DNA from: Sporothrix humicola
Lineage: Eukaryota > Ascomycota > Sordariomycetes > Ophiostomatales > Ophiostomataceae
Assembly: GCA_021396245.1 (NCBI GenBank)
Contig: WNYE01000173.1
Location: 1 to 21,101 of the forward strand
Reading direction: 5' to 3'
DNA: 21,101 nucleotides
Shown in pieces: positions 1-7,888 of the stretch. Each line of letters begins with the position of its first letter. Position 1 is the stretch's first letter. The notes below the pieces were generated by a model, which was not told where the DNA came from, did no database searches, and worked only from the letters and a program-made list of their open reading frames with translations. Both the position numbers and the translations under genes were made by a program.

Positions 1-130
1 GCGCGACTGCGACTCACCGCGGTGGGGACCCCCCCGAGCAGCCCACACGCTTTTCGGGCGCTAGGGGGTTTCGGGGCCTACAGCGGGTGGCCGACCCCCT
101 GAAGGCCCCTGAAGGCCCCTGTGGCGGGCG

Positions 131-344
131 GCGGACCCTCGACCTGGGCTGCGGACCCTCGAGCCCACCCACATAGAGCGGCGGACCCTCGAGCTGGGCG
201 GCGGACCCTCGAGCTGAAGGGGCGGCGGACCCTCGAGCTGAAGGGGCGGCGGACCCTCGACCTGGCCCAAGGAGCGGCGGACCCTCGAGCCCACCCACAG
301 AGAGCGGCGGACCCTCGAGCTGGCACAGGGCGGCGGACCCTCGA
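131..344. repeat. GC-rich mosaic minisatellite, cluster 1
   Basis: Nine copies of the 12-base core GCGGACCCTCGA start at 131, 151, 181, 201, 225, 249, 277, 307 and 333. The cores are separated by spacers of a few recurring types that are 8, 12, 14, 16 or 18 bases long. Three reading frames stay open across the array on each side because the DNA is GC-rich and repetitive. The conceptual peptides are low-complexity Arg/Gly/Pro/Ala strings with no domain, so I do not call genes here. The array is not mutated toward AT, unlike the copies after 930. It is probably part of a dispersed or transposon-related repeat. Confidence 0.9.
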
Positions 345-349
345 GCGGC

Positions 350-534
350 AAACTCGACGGCGGCGGCGCCCCCGGGCCCCCCGGCCCCCCGGCAGACCTC
401 CGAGCGGCCCAGGCGACGGGGCACGAGGCCAGGGGCGGCCTGCGGCGGCGAGGGCGGCGAGAACAGCGAAAACAAGCCGGCCCAGCAGCCGACGGCCAGA
501 ATCCCGACCAAAACCCAAGCAAATGGTGAGCGAC
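350..534. repeat. GC module A, spared copy of a duplicated repeat
   Basis: This GC-rich stretch follows minisatellite cluster 1 directly. It recurs at 1006-1180, about 656 bases downstream, where it again follows minisatellite-type DNA. Shared landmarks include the GACGGGGCACGAGGCC block, GAAAACAAGCCGGCC and AGCCGACGGCC. Copy A keeps long C runs (around 370-400) that are T-rich in the second copy. I see no coding domain in it. Confidence 0.85.
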
Positions 535-610
535 TTTTCCGAAAATAAATGCAAAAAAATAAAAACCAAAGAAAAAAAATAAAAACAAAATCAGAATAAA
601 TAACAACAAG
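535..610. other. A-rich island inside the GC repeat
   Basis: About 75 bases of almost pure A/T with a strong A bias on the plus strand separate module A from the next GC block. The composition switch is abrupt at both ends. It could be an A-rich tail of a retroelement or a linker between repeat units; the sequence alone does not decide. No gene is seen. Confidence 0.6.
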
Positions 611-691
611 CGCCGTGGGCGGCCACGGCACCGGCAGCACCGCCGGCAGCACCCACAACGGCCGTCACGGCATGCCGGAGCCGTGTACGGC
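611..691. repeat. Cluster of three short GC palindromes
   Basis: Three inverted repeats built on GCCGT/ACGGC lie close together. The first, at 612-629, has a 7-bp stem GCCGTGG/CCACGGC and a 4-base loop. The second, at 661-671, is GCCGT-C-ACGGC. The third, at 680-691, is GCCGT-GT-ACGGC. They sit between the A-rich island and minisatellite cluster 2. They may mark the end of a repeat unit or form hairpins, but the function is unknown. Confidence 0.6.
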
Positions 692-704
692 GGCCCAAGG
701 AGCG

Positions 705-927
705 GCGGACCCTCGACCTGGCCCAAGGAGCGGCGGACCCTCGAGCTGGGCGGCGGACCCTCGACCTGGCCCAAGGAGCGGCGGACCCTCGACCTGGGCC
801 AGAGGGCGGCGGACCCTCGAGCTGGCACAGGGCGGCGGACCCTCGAGCCCACCCACATAGAGCGGCGGACCCTCGACCTGGGCCAGAGGGCGGCGGACCC
901 TCGAGCCAGAGGGCGGCGGACCCTCGA
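705..927. repeat. GC-rich mosaic minisatellite, cluster 2
   Basis: Nine more intact GCGGACCCTCGA cores start at 705, 733, 753, 781, 809, 835, 865, 893 and 916. They use the same spacer types as cluster 1 in a different order. The core then continues in mutated form at about 935, 970 and 989, where CCC becomes TTT or CCT and CGG becomes TGG. The change from intact to mutated copies is sharp at about 930. Confidence 0.9.
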
Positions 928-962
928 ACGAGCGGTGGACTTTTGAGCGTTTATTATTTATA

Positions 963-1180
963 GAGAGCGGTGGGCCTTCGAACGGGCGGTGGACTTTTAA
1001 ACGGTAAACTTAACGGCGGCGGCGCTTTTGGGCCTTCCGGCCCCTCGGTAAACCTTCGACCTCCGAGTAGCTTAAGCGACGGGGCACGAGGCCAAAGGCG
1101 GCGGGAACAACGAAAACAAGCCGGCCACGTAGCCGACGGCCGGAGTCTTGACCAAAAACTAAGTAGATGGTGGGCGGTTG
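963..1180. repeat. GC module B, RIP-like mutated copy
   Basis: This stretch aligns with module A and its upstream minisatellite end. Most differences are C-to-T or G-to-A: ACTCGACGG becomes ACTTAACGG, a C5 run becomes CTTTT, GGCAGACC becomes GGTAAACC, and GCGGCCCAGG becomes GTAGCTTAAG. There are also small indels near 1095-1105. Changes on both strands are the hallmark of repeat-induced point mutation, a premeiotic process known in Pezizomycotina. The direction is inferred from the low GC of this copy. Confidence 0.8.
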
Positions 1181-1345
1181 AAACTTACGATAAGGTGGAT
1201 AGGAGAATTGATGAGAATAATTAACTTTATTGAATGGTGAGATTGTGTATTGGTTATTGCGTGATTTGAATTAAGCGTGGCGGCGGATTTTTATTTGACT
1301 TACACGAGCTCCGCGACTTACGCGAATAAGACATAGTGTATGATT
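1181..1345. repeat. Degenerate right flank of the left repeat
   Basis: Moderately AT-rich DNA with no gene follows module B. It still holds GC-rich scraps such as GTGGCGGCGG (1279-1288) and the stretch ACTTACACGAGCTCCGCGAC (1299-1318). Composition becomes ordinary after about 1345, which I take as the approximate end of the repeat block. Confidence 0.4.
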
Positions 1346-2014
1346 CGGGTTTTCCACTGTCCACGGCCAATGTAATCTTCCATGTAGTTTCTCCACATAA
1401 TTCACATGGTCCAGGTAGCCTTATTAATTATTCAAAGACTTCCGACCACGCTCGATGACGCGACTTTGATATCCGCAGTTGTGGTGGTTGTTGTCTCCTC
1501 TCGGAGGGTTTTCAAAGTGTGATATATCGCCAGTGGAACCTCCGCGAGCTAGTGTGTGGAGAAATGATGGAGCAGCAGGATTAAGCTTCGTTGTCGCTTG
1601 TTGCTCTTTGTGATCTGTGATGCCAATCGTGGATAGAAATGGTCCGGAGCTTGCGCGAGCTTCTGGAGAAGAGTCGACAGAATACTCGAGATAAACGAGA
1701 GAATGGTCACAAGTCGACTTTCCCTGTATACCTCGCGGAGATGGATGCATCCAATTGTGGTGATCTTGGTGTGGTTGGGCAAGATGTCTCCGTTGAGCAA
1801 AATTCGACAGGCGATGGCGTGCTCGGGCAGTAGCCATAGTCTCGATGAATGACAAGATGAGAGCGACCGATGATGTTGATATGGAAATGATAAAAACATC
1901 GCACAAGAAGCAACAGACAGAAGCCTTTGCCATAGTCATTCCAATTCAGACCAATCTCTTTCCCATCTTTGCATTTTCATCAATCCTCAATTCTATTATC
2001 ACCGCATCACAATC
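1346..2014. other. Intergenic region and promoter of the dioxygenase gene
   Basis: No gene is convincing here. Short overlapping open frames occur on both strands, the longest giving 171 residues on the minus strand at 1424-1939. They lack domains and have the residue mix of noncoding DNA. The last 75 bases before the ATG at 2015 are pyrimidine-rich, as is usual for fungal core promoters. Confidence 0.6.
1941..1955 (+). promoter_or_regulatory. Paired CCAAT boxes upstream of the dioxygenase gene
   Basis: CCAAT occurs at 1941-1945 and again at 1951-1955, 60-75 bases upstream of the ATG at 2015, followed by a CT-rich stretch. CCAAT is the recognition site of the conserved fungal HAP/CBC complex. 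Binding here is inferred from sequence and position only. Confidence 0.35.
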
Positions 2015-3184
2015 ATGCCTGGCCTTTTAGAACGCTACGAGCAAGTCACTCCGACCAAGGAGAACCGTAAGTTCCGACTCAACTGTCGCAATTGAAATCC
2101 GCAACTAACAGCGCCAGTCGACTGGGCCGAGCTCGTCACGCTTGATCTCAGCTTGTTTGATCAGCCTGGCGGCAAGCAGGAGCTCGTCAAGCAGCTCGAG
2201 CACGCCGTGCACCATGTTGGTTTCTTCTACGTGAAGAACTTCAACATTACCCAAGACGAGATTGACGAGCAGTTTGCTCTGGGCCGCGAGTTCTATGCTC
2301 TGCCCCTTGAAGAGAAGCTGCAGTTCCACAACGCCGACGACCTTGCACGCGGTGAGTACAACGGCTACCGCCCTGCCGGCCACCGGATTCTGGGCAACGG
2401 CATCCGCGACAATGTGCAGGTGTACAACATTCCCAAGTTTGACGGGTTCCACGAGCGCAAGCAGCCGGCCGTTCTCCAGGAACACATCAAGGAGATCGAG
2501 TCGTTCTCGCGCAAGTGCCACAACGAGGTGGTTGTGAAGCTGCTGGTGCTGTTTGCCATCCTCCTGGAGCTGCCCGACGAGAACCAGCTGGTGCGCGACC
2601 ACCAGTACGATGTCGAGGGCGAAGACCACCTGCGGTACATGCACTATGCCGCCCGCAGCGCCGAGGACAACAAGAAGGTGGGCGAGCTGTACTCACCCGG
2701 CCACACGGATCTGGGCTCCATCACCCTCCTCTTCCGCCAGCCCGTCGCCGCTCTCCAGATCCTCAACTCGGAGGGTGAGTGGAAGTGGGTGCGTGCCCAG
2801 GACGGCACCATCACCATCAACACCTGCGATGCTCTGACGGCCTTGACGGGCGGCTACATCAAGTCGAGCGTCCACCGCGTGCACGCCCCTCCCGCCGACC
2901 AGGCCGGTATTGACCGTCTCGGCGTGCTGTACTTTGCGCGCCCCAACAACCAGGTCGTGCTCGACCCTCTCGACAACAGCCCTCTGCTGAAGCGCCTGGG
3001 ATACGAGTCCAACGCCTTCACGGAGCTCGGCCAGCACCTGACGACGCAGCAGTGGGTCAAGGTGCGTCAGAGCCAGCAGCAACGCAAGCTGCCCGGCTAC
3101 GACATTACCAAGGACGGCAAGTATGTGCGCACGGAGAAGGAGCTGGAGATTATCCCTGGCCTGGCCGCCAAGATCTACAACTAG
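2015..3184 (+). CDS. Fe(II)/2-oxoglutarate-dependent dioxygenase, IPNS-like
   Basis: This gene has two exons, 2015-2066 and about 2118-3184, giving roughly 372 residues with the usual length of the family. The N-terminal part (about residues 19-135) resembles the DIOX_N domain, including the HVGFFYVKNF segment. The C-terminal part (about 180-300) carries the iron facial triad: His213 and Asp215 in GHTDLGS, and His270 in SSVHRVHAPP. Arg284 in DRLGVLYFARP probably binds 2-oxoglutarate, although the usual Arg-x-Ser is Arg-Leu-Gly here. Such enzymes couple oxidative decarboxylation of 2-oxoglutarate to hydroxylation, desaturation or ring formation on a small molecule; the substrate cannot be told. 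No signal peptide is seen, so it is probably cytosolic. No biosynthetic neighbours suggest a secondary-metabolite cluster. The start was chosen because ATG 2015 lies just before a good donor and joins in frame. Confidence 0.88.
2067..2117 (+). other. Intron with two possible 3' splice sites
   Basis: The donor is GTAAGT at 2067. A CTAAC branch-type sequence lies at 2105-2109. Acceptor AG dinucleotides end at 2111 and 2117, six bases apart, and both keep the frame. Using 2117 gives a 51-base intron and joins ...KEN to LDWAEL. Using 2111 gives 45 bases and adds residues, reading ...KENPPVDWAEL. The acceptor at 2111 is only about three bases from the branch adenine, so 2117 is preferred. Confidence 0.75.
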
Positions 3185-3421
3185 GTCCAAGTCAGCCAAG
3201 GAATTGAATGCGAGGATGAAGTGCAGGATATTGTACACAGACAAATTGCATGACTAGTAAATAATACGCCTCATATTTGGTTTGTTAATATCGCACGGGA
3301 TGGTTGAATGTAAACCCAATATTGCAATATCGCCTAATCACTTACCCACGAACCAATACTTCCGACGCGGGCTGAAATGATGGCAGACGGCCGGCAATGG
3401 ATGAAGCTGGCGGGGAAATGA

Positions 3422-3429
3422 TATAAGTA
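3422..3429 (+). promoter_or_regulatory. TATA-like box of the secreted-protein gene
   Basis: TATAAGTA lies about 75 bases upstream of the ATG at 3503, a plausible distance for a fungal TATA element. No other core element is obvious. Confidence 0.35.
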
Positions 3430-3502
3430 TGATGCAGAAGTCGTTCTTTCGTGGCCATTCGTGAGCACATAATTTTTATGTGAACATCTCTGCCCGTCGA
3501 AG

Positions 3503-4402
3503 ATGTGGTCCTCAACATTGCTTGCCATTGCGGCCTTGGCCTCTCATGCGTCAGCCTCGCCGATTGCTGCCAACACGTCAGACTGCACGCGCGACTTCCT
3601 CAAAGCGACCACCGACACGTACCTTGCAACCCAGACGTCCGGCAAGCCCGATACCCTGATCAAGGCATATAGCTCTGGCAACATCACGTACAACGAAGAT
3701 GGCGTCTCTCGCGACTTGACCACGGGCGTTTTGAGCCAGCCTCTTGCCATTGTCCACAACATGAGCCTACTGGACACCACGCAATGTGCAACATTCACCG
3801 AGATCATTGTCACCGACCCCCATAACCCGCGCGTCATCGGAACCCAAATGCGCTTCACCGGCGCTCACTTGACAAAAGTCGAGACTCTGGTGACCCAGGA
3901 CGGCGACTGGGCATTCAATGCGACTGGAACGCTGCACTATGCCGAAGCCGAGACCTCGTCTGGAAAATGGGACCCGATTTTGCCTGTCGAGGCCAGAGAC
4001 AGCCGCGCCGTCATCCAGGCTGCCGCCGATGCTTACCTCGACCTGTTCAACAACAAGAGCGTCGTTGTGCCGTGGGGCACGCCCTGTGACCGGCTGGAGG
4101 GAATCTGGTACACTGGCAACGGAAGCGCGACTGACAGTTGTGCAGTGGGCGTGCCTGACGGCGTGCGCATCTTTAACCGGCGGTATGTCATTGACGAAGT
4201 CGTTGGCAGCGTGGATGCCCTCGTTACCTTTGGCACACGCCCCGACAGCCACATGTTCCGTGTTGCTGGTGGTGTGATCCGGCAGGTGCATACTTTGACG
4301 GTGATGCGGAATGTGACGGGGTATGAGGTGCCAAAGGGGAGGAGATGGGAAAAGCTGGTGAGATCAGCGACGCCCGTGAAGGTCTTGAAGGAGTCGAGAT
4401 GA
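3503..4402 (+). CDS. Secreted DUF8021-type glycoprotein, function unknown
   Basis: This single-exon gene encodes 299 residues. Residues 1-18 form a signal peptide with a hydrophobic core and a likely cut after ASA, so the product should be secreted or wall-bound. The body resembles fungal DUF8021 proteins: MRFTGAHLTKVETLVT (116-131), GDWAFNA (134-140), SRAVIQAAADAYLDLF (167-182), VPWGTPCDRLEG (189-200) and a PDSHMFRV segment near the C-terminus. Four cysteines after the signal (28, 95, 195, 213) could form two disulfides. Seven N-glycosylation sequons are visible, including N24, N60, N86, N139, N184 and N206. There is no membrane anchor. The family has no established enzymatic role that I know, so I assign none. 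It is transcribed in the same direction as the dioxygenase 318 bases upstream and converges on the DUF2235 gene. The family call rests on memory of conserved motifs. Confidence 0.82.
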   Translation: MWSSTLLAIAALASHASASPIAANTSDCTRDFLKATTDTYLATQTSGKPDTLIKAYSSGNITYNEDGVSRDLTTGVLSQPLAIVHNMSLLDTTQCATFTEIIVTDPHNPRVIGTQMRFTGAHLTKVETLVTQDGDWAFNATGTLHYAEAETSSGKWDPILPVEARDSRAVIQAAADAYLDLFNNKSVVVPWGTPCDRLEGIWYTGNGSATDSCAVGVPDGVRIFNRRYVIDEVVGSVDALVTFGTRPDSHMFRVAGGVIRQVHTLTVMRNVTGYEVPKGRRWEKLVRSATPVKVLKESR

Positions 4403-4570
4403 AAAACAGCGTGAGGAAAACACGTCAAAAAGAGATATTGAAAACTATGTCCGAAGAATATGCCAAATAAAATGCAAAATTAATTAAATTCTGAACCTTT
4501 GGAGATTTAAAATATTATCAATTTGGCCATGCCCAATGAGCCCATCTTTCTCCACTTCCGTTGCCCCTTC
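4403..4570. terminator. Convergent 3' region with poly(A) signal
   Basis: This 168-base AT-rich gap lies between two converging genes. A canonical AATAAA occurs at 4466-4471, 64 bases after the stop of the plus-strand gene, and probably directs its polyadenylation. No canonical signal is seen for the minus-strand gene. The short gap makes overlapping 3' UTRs likely. Confidence 0.55.
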
Positions 4571-6514
4571 TCAAACACTCTTGTATGGGTTTGCTGCCGC
4601 ATAGGAGAGCACGTCTGGCTTGCCGACCGTCAGTCCCAGCAGCAGCCGCTCCCAGCGTCCCGTCGGCAATGCCTCGGGCAGGACACGCACCAGCGGCGGC
4701 GTCGACATCTGGTTGTTGCTGTGGCGGTCGACCTTGTTGGGCTTGGTCGGCTTGCCAGAGAACACCCACTGCCACTTGCCCGCACCAGCCACTTTGCTCA
4801 CAGGGTAGTATTGATCGCTTTCGTTGCTGCCAGTCTCACCTCCCACATCTGCCACTCCATCGACTCTTTCCAAACGCCACAGCGGCGGCCCGCCCTCGTC
4901 GTCGCTGCTGCTGACATCGCTGGCATCGTCGTCCGTCGCCGGCTTCCTGCCCGTCAGACCCTCACACGTCCACAGGTGCTTGTCGTCCATAGTCAGGCCG
5001 CCGCACGACAGACGCACGCGCACGCTGGCATGGATGTGCTCGTTGGTGTTGACGAGCGGCTGGTCTGGCAGGGCGTCGTTGGATTCCGGGTTGACGCGGA
5101 CAAACTGCGCCGGCTTGCGGACGGTCAGACCCGCGGCGCGCTGCACAAGGCTCGTCGGCATGCGCGTCTGGCCCAAAGCCCAGGAACGGGCGCCCTGGCC
5201 CCAAAGATCGCTGACAGATCCATCTGCGTGGTTGTGGAGGTACTTGCTGGGGCAATCCTCGCTGTCGCGCACCATGCGGGATGGAGGACCGGCCAAAGCT
5301 TGGACTGCCGTCTCACTCACTACACCCTTGCCCCAGGGAAGGATGGCTCCCTTCTTGGCGGGCGGCGTCTTTGTCTCCTCAGCCTTCTTGTCTTTTCCTT
5401 TGGAGAAGAGCGACGATACCAGAGCAGCGCCCTTCTCGCCCAGACCGACGAGGCCGCCGTCCACGATGCTGGTCGGCACATATGGGAACGGGTGCACGGC
5501 GCTGTACCGCAGCCCGTCCTTGAAGATCTCCAGCAGACGGCCCTCGTCAAAGGTCACGCCAATGGCCGTCAGCTGATCGCACATCCACGCCAGCGTCAGG
5601 TTCGCAATCTGCTGGTCGCGCAGGCCGCCGCCGACGTTTGAGTGCGCGCCGGGGAACCAGACCTGCTTGAGGCGGGTGACTTCGTTGCCCGGCAGGAGCT
5701 CCCACAGAGATGGCAAGAAGGCGTACCGCGGCTCATCCAAAGCCAGCGCCTGGAAGGCATTCTCGACCTTGGCCGAGATCTGTGTGTTGGTGAACTTCCA
5801 CTGGTGGCTGGTTCCTTGTAGACCAATGATAGGAACGGCCGGAATACCCAGACTGCCAACCGTGTCCCAGACAGCGACAGCTAGGATGCGGATCTCCATC
5901 TCCGGGCCGTTTCCTTTCTTGAACGTGTCCACAGTGTAGCCCTCCTTCTTGAGCCACGCGCGGTACTGTGTCTTGCGCCGGTTTTCCCACTGGATCCACG
6001 CCACACCCTTTTGCCCGGCATACTTTTCCAGCACGCCCATAGGACACACAAACTTGGCCGGGTCCCGCGTCTCGTCAGCCATGTTCTCATAGTCTTCGAA
6101 GATGTCGTAGAAGCGGTCGAGGCCGGCGGGCGTCAAGAGACCGACCGACGCCACCAGATCTGCCACAGACCGCGCCGTGAATGCGCCGCGCGAGAAGCCA
6201 ACCAGCACGATGCGGTCGCCGCCGTGGTAGTTGATGCAGATGAACTGGTACAGGTCGCGGATGTCCTGGTCGAGGCCCATGCCAAAGGCACCGCCGACGG
6301 ACGCATCGACGAGCTGCCCGCTGCTGCCGACGCCGGCATGGTAGAGCACGATCTGGGGCTCGCCCTTGGTGGAGGTGGGCTGGAGGGCGCGGATGAGGCG
6401 CGAGACGTTGCTCGGGGGTGATCTGCGGCTGCCCTTGCCGGTGGCGTTGACCCATGTGCCGTCGCAACAGACGACGAGGGTTTTGCCGGAGCAAGATGAA
6501 GTGGAAGAAGCCAT
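4571..6514 (-). CDS. DUF2235 alpha/beta hydrolase (Tle1-like fold)
   Basis: This single-exon gene encodes 647 residues. The N-terminal half (about 11-350) is a DUF2235 domain. It opens with KTLVVCCDGTW (11-21), has the nucleophile elbow GFSRG with Ser108, a candidate acid Asp217 in AVWDTVGSLG, and a candidate base His291 in FPGAHSNVGGG. The same fold is found in bacterial Tle1 phospholipase effectors; fungal members are usually uncharacterised and presumed esterases or lipases, so the substrate is open. Residues about 350-647 form a less conserved tail with a Lys-rich patch (about 366-385) and an acidic Asp/Ser stretch (DDDASDVSSSDDE). Neither a signal peptide nor a membrane segment is seen, which suggests a cytosolic enzyme. 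The start is supported by the conserved domain beginning ten residues later. A TATAAATA box lies about 100 bases upstream. Confidence 0.9.
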   Translation of the reverse strand: MASSTSSCSGKTLVVCCDGTWVNATGKGSRRSPPSNVSRLIRALQPTSTKGEPQIVLYHAGVGSSGQLVDASVGGAFGMGLDQDIRDLYQFICINYHGGDRIVLVGFSRGAFTARSVADLVASVGLLTPAGLDRFYDIFEDYENMADETRDPAKFVCPMGVLEKYAGQKGVAWIQWENRRKTQYRAWLKKEGYTVDTFKKGNGPEMEIRILAVAVWDTVGSLGIPAVPIIGLQGTSHQWKFTNTQISAKVENAFQALALDEPRYAFLPSLWELLPGNEVTRLKQVWFPGAHSNVGGGLRDQQIANLTLAWMCDQLTAIGVTFDEGRLLEIFKDGLRYSAVHPFPYVPTSIVDGGLVGLGEKGAALVSSLFSKGKDKKAEETKTPPAKKGAILPWGKGVVSETAVQALAGPPSRMVRDSEDCPSKYLHNHADGSVSDLWGQGARSWALGQTRMPTSLVQRAAGLTVRKPAQFVRVNPESNDALPDQPLVNTNEHIHASVRVRLSCGGLTMDDKHLWTCEGLTGRKPATDDDASDVSSSDDEGGPPLWRLERVDGVADVGGETGSNESDQYYPVSKVAGAGKWQWVFSGKPTKPNKVDRHSNNQMSTPPLVRVLPEALPTGRWERLLLGLTVGKPDVLSYAAANPYKSV

Positions 6515-7888
6515 TTTGGAGGGAGGGGAAGAAGGGTATGGGTTCAGGGGTAGCGTATTGTTGTGTGTGTCATTCTAGCTCTCGAGGAAAGAGCGAGCAC
6601 GAAGGTTACGGCTCATATTTATATCAGGAAAGACCACAGCGACAAGAAATGCAAAAGAAAGAAGGAGCGAACAACTCCGATGCAGAAAGCGACAGGAGGT
6701 CTAGACTTGCGCCTTCCCTTCACGACCTGGGCTGGAGGAGAAAGGGAGATCTGCCTGTTGCTTCTGCTTCTGGAAGTGGAAGCAGCCAATCAGCCAATCA
6801 ACGTCCGCAGCTTGCCAAGAGCTGAGAATGTGGCATCGTCGGCGACCAAAAGCAAAACCAAGAAAAATCTCCACCATTGGTTGTCACAACAAGCACATGA
6901 TAGGGCTGAAGAGCTGCATGGAGCAACGGCTGCATGAATGTGACAGAAAGTGAGGAAGAGTGAGATGAAATGGGACGAAATCCGGACAAGGCCGCCAGGC
7001 TGTGAAGCAAGGAGAAGAAAGAAGAAAAGAACAAGTCAAAACGCCAATAAAAACCCATAAAAACTCGAAATGTGCGACACCACCTGCCAAAAAGGGTAGC
7101 ATTTATGTATTGATGTCGCTCTTTCCTCGCCTGACAAGAGACATATGTTCTTTTGCCTTCTTTTGCCTCAACCCCATTGCAACCCCTTACGTATTAACAA
7201 GAGCTTACACGATCTACGACTACAGAATTTACAGACTGAAAGTTTGTCAGACATATTACACGAGAGCTACAGCCACGAGGTGGGGACAATTGTTTGTAGT
7301 AGTAACACATTAAGAGGTATCTCAGAAGAAGAAAAGCTAACGTTACAGGAAAGGAAACAAGAAAAGTGCAGAGATATGGTCGAAGCCACGTCGGCTGACA
7401 ATAGACAAATAAATGGAGAGAACCACAAGTGGCTCAATAGAGGGCGAGGGAAATGACTGTAGAGAAAGAAAACAGAAAGAAAGAGAGATTGCAATGTGTT
7501 TGTGAGTGTTGTGTGTTGTCGTGCTGACCCTTTCCAAGGAGGGCCATAAATGATCCATCATTATTTTGTCGCGTCCAAATAGTTTGTCGATACCGCCCCA
7601 AAGTCCTCCTCTGATCACGGGCTCCCTCCTTTCTCAAAAAGTACAGAAAATGACAAGAAAAACGCCAAATGTCTCACGCCCACGCCAGGACGGAGGAAGA
7701 AAAAAAAAAGGTATATCTGAAGAATGAAAGAAAAAAAATAAGATAGAACGCCAATCCAAATGCCCCTTAGAACCCTTTTTGCATGAATAAACCCTCGTTA
7801 TCAATGCTGATGCAGGCGCTGCCAATGCTAATGCTGTGTGGAAGAAAAGAAAACAAGACTCTTTGCGTAATGCTGCTGCTGGGGCTGA
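6515..7888. other. Intergenic region between two minus-strand genes
   Basis: This 1.37-kb gap holds the promoter of the DUF2235 gene on its left and the 3' UTR of rax2 on its right. It is purine-rich on the plus strand in places, for example 6990-7040 and 7325-7490, and has poly(A)/poly(T) runs near 7700-7740. Short open frames on both strands carry no recognisable domain. No RNA gene is seen. Confidence 0.6.
6616..6623 (-). promoter_or_regulatory. TATA box of the DUF2235 gene
   Basis: Read on the minus strand this is TATAAATA, about 100 bases upstream of the ATG at 6514. The match is close to the consensus and the spacing is reasonable for a fungal promoter. Confidence 0.45.

Noticed and set aside
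14..860. Several long open frames on both strands with Arg/Gly/Pro/Ala-rich translations
   Set aside because: They only restate the minisatellite in different frames, have no domain, and stay open because the DNA is GC-rich and repetitive.
131..927. Possible CRISPR-like repeat and spacer array
   Set aside because: Spacers are few types reused many times and only 8-18 bases long, cores are 12 bases, and the rest of the window is clearly fungal.
1424..1939. Minus-strand frame of 171 residues starting with a hydrophobic stretch
   Set aside because: It overlaps several other open frames of similar quality, shows no domain, and its His/Ser/Arg mix resembles noncoding DNA. A small secreted protein cannot be fully excluded without RNA data.
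4523..5641. Plus-strand frame of 372 residues opposite the DUF2235 gene
   Set aside because: It is an antisense shadow caused by the GC-rich third positions of a gene with clear catalytic motifs.
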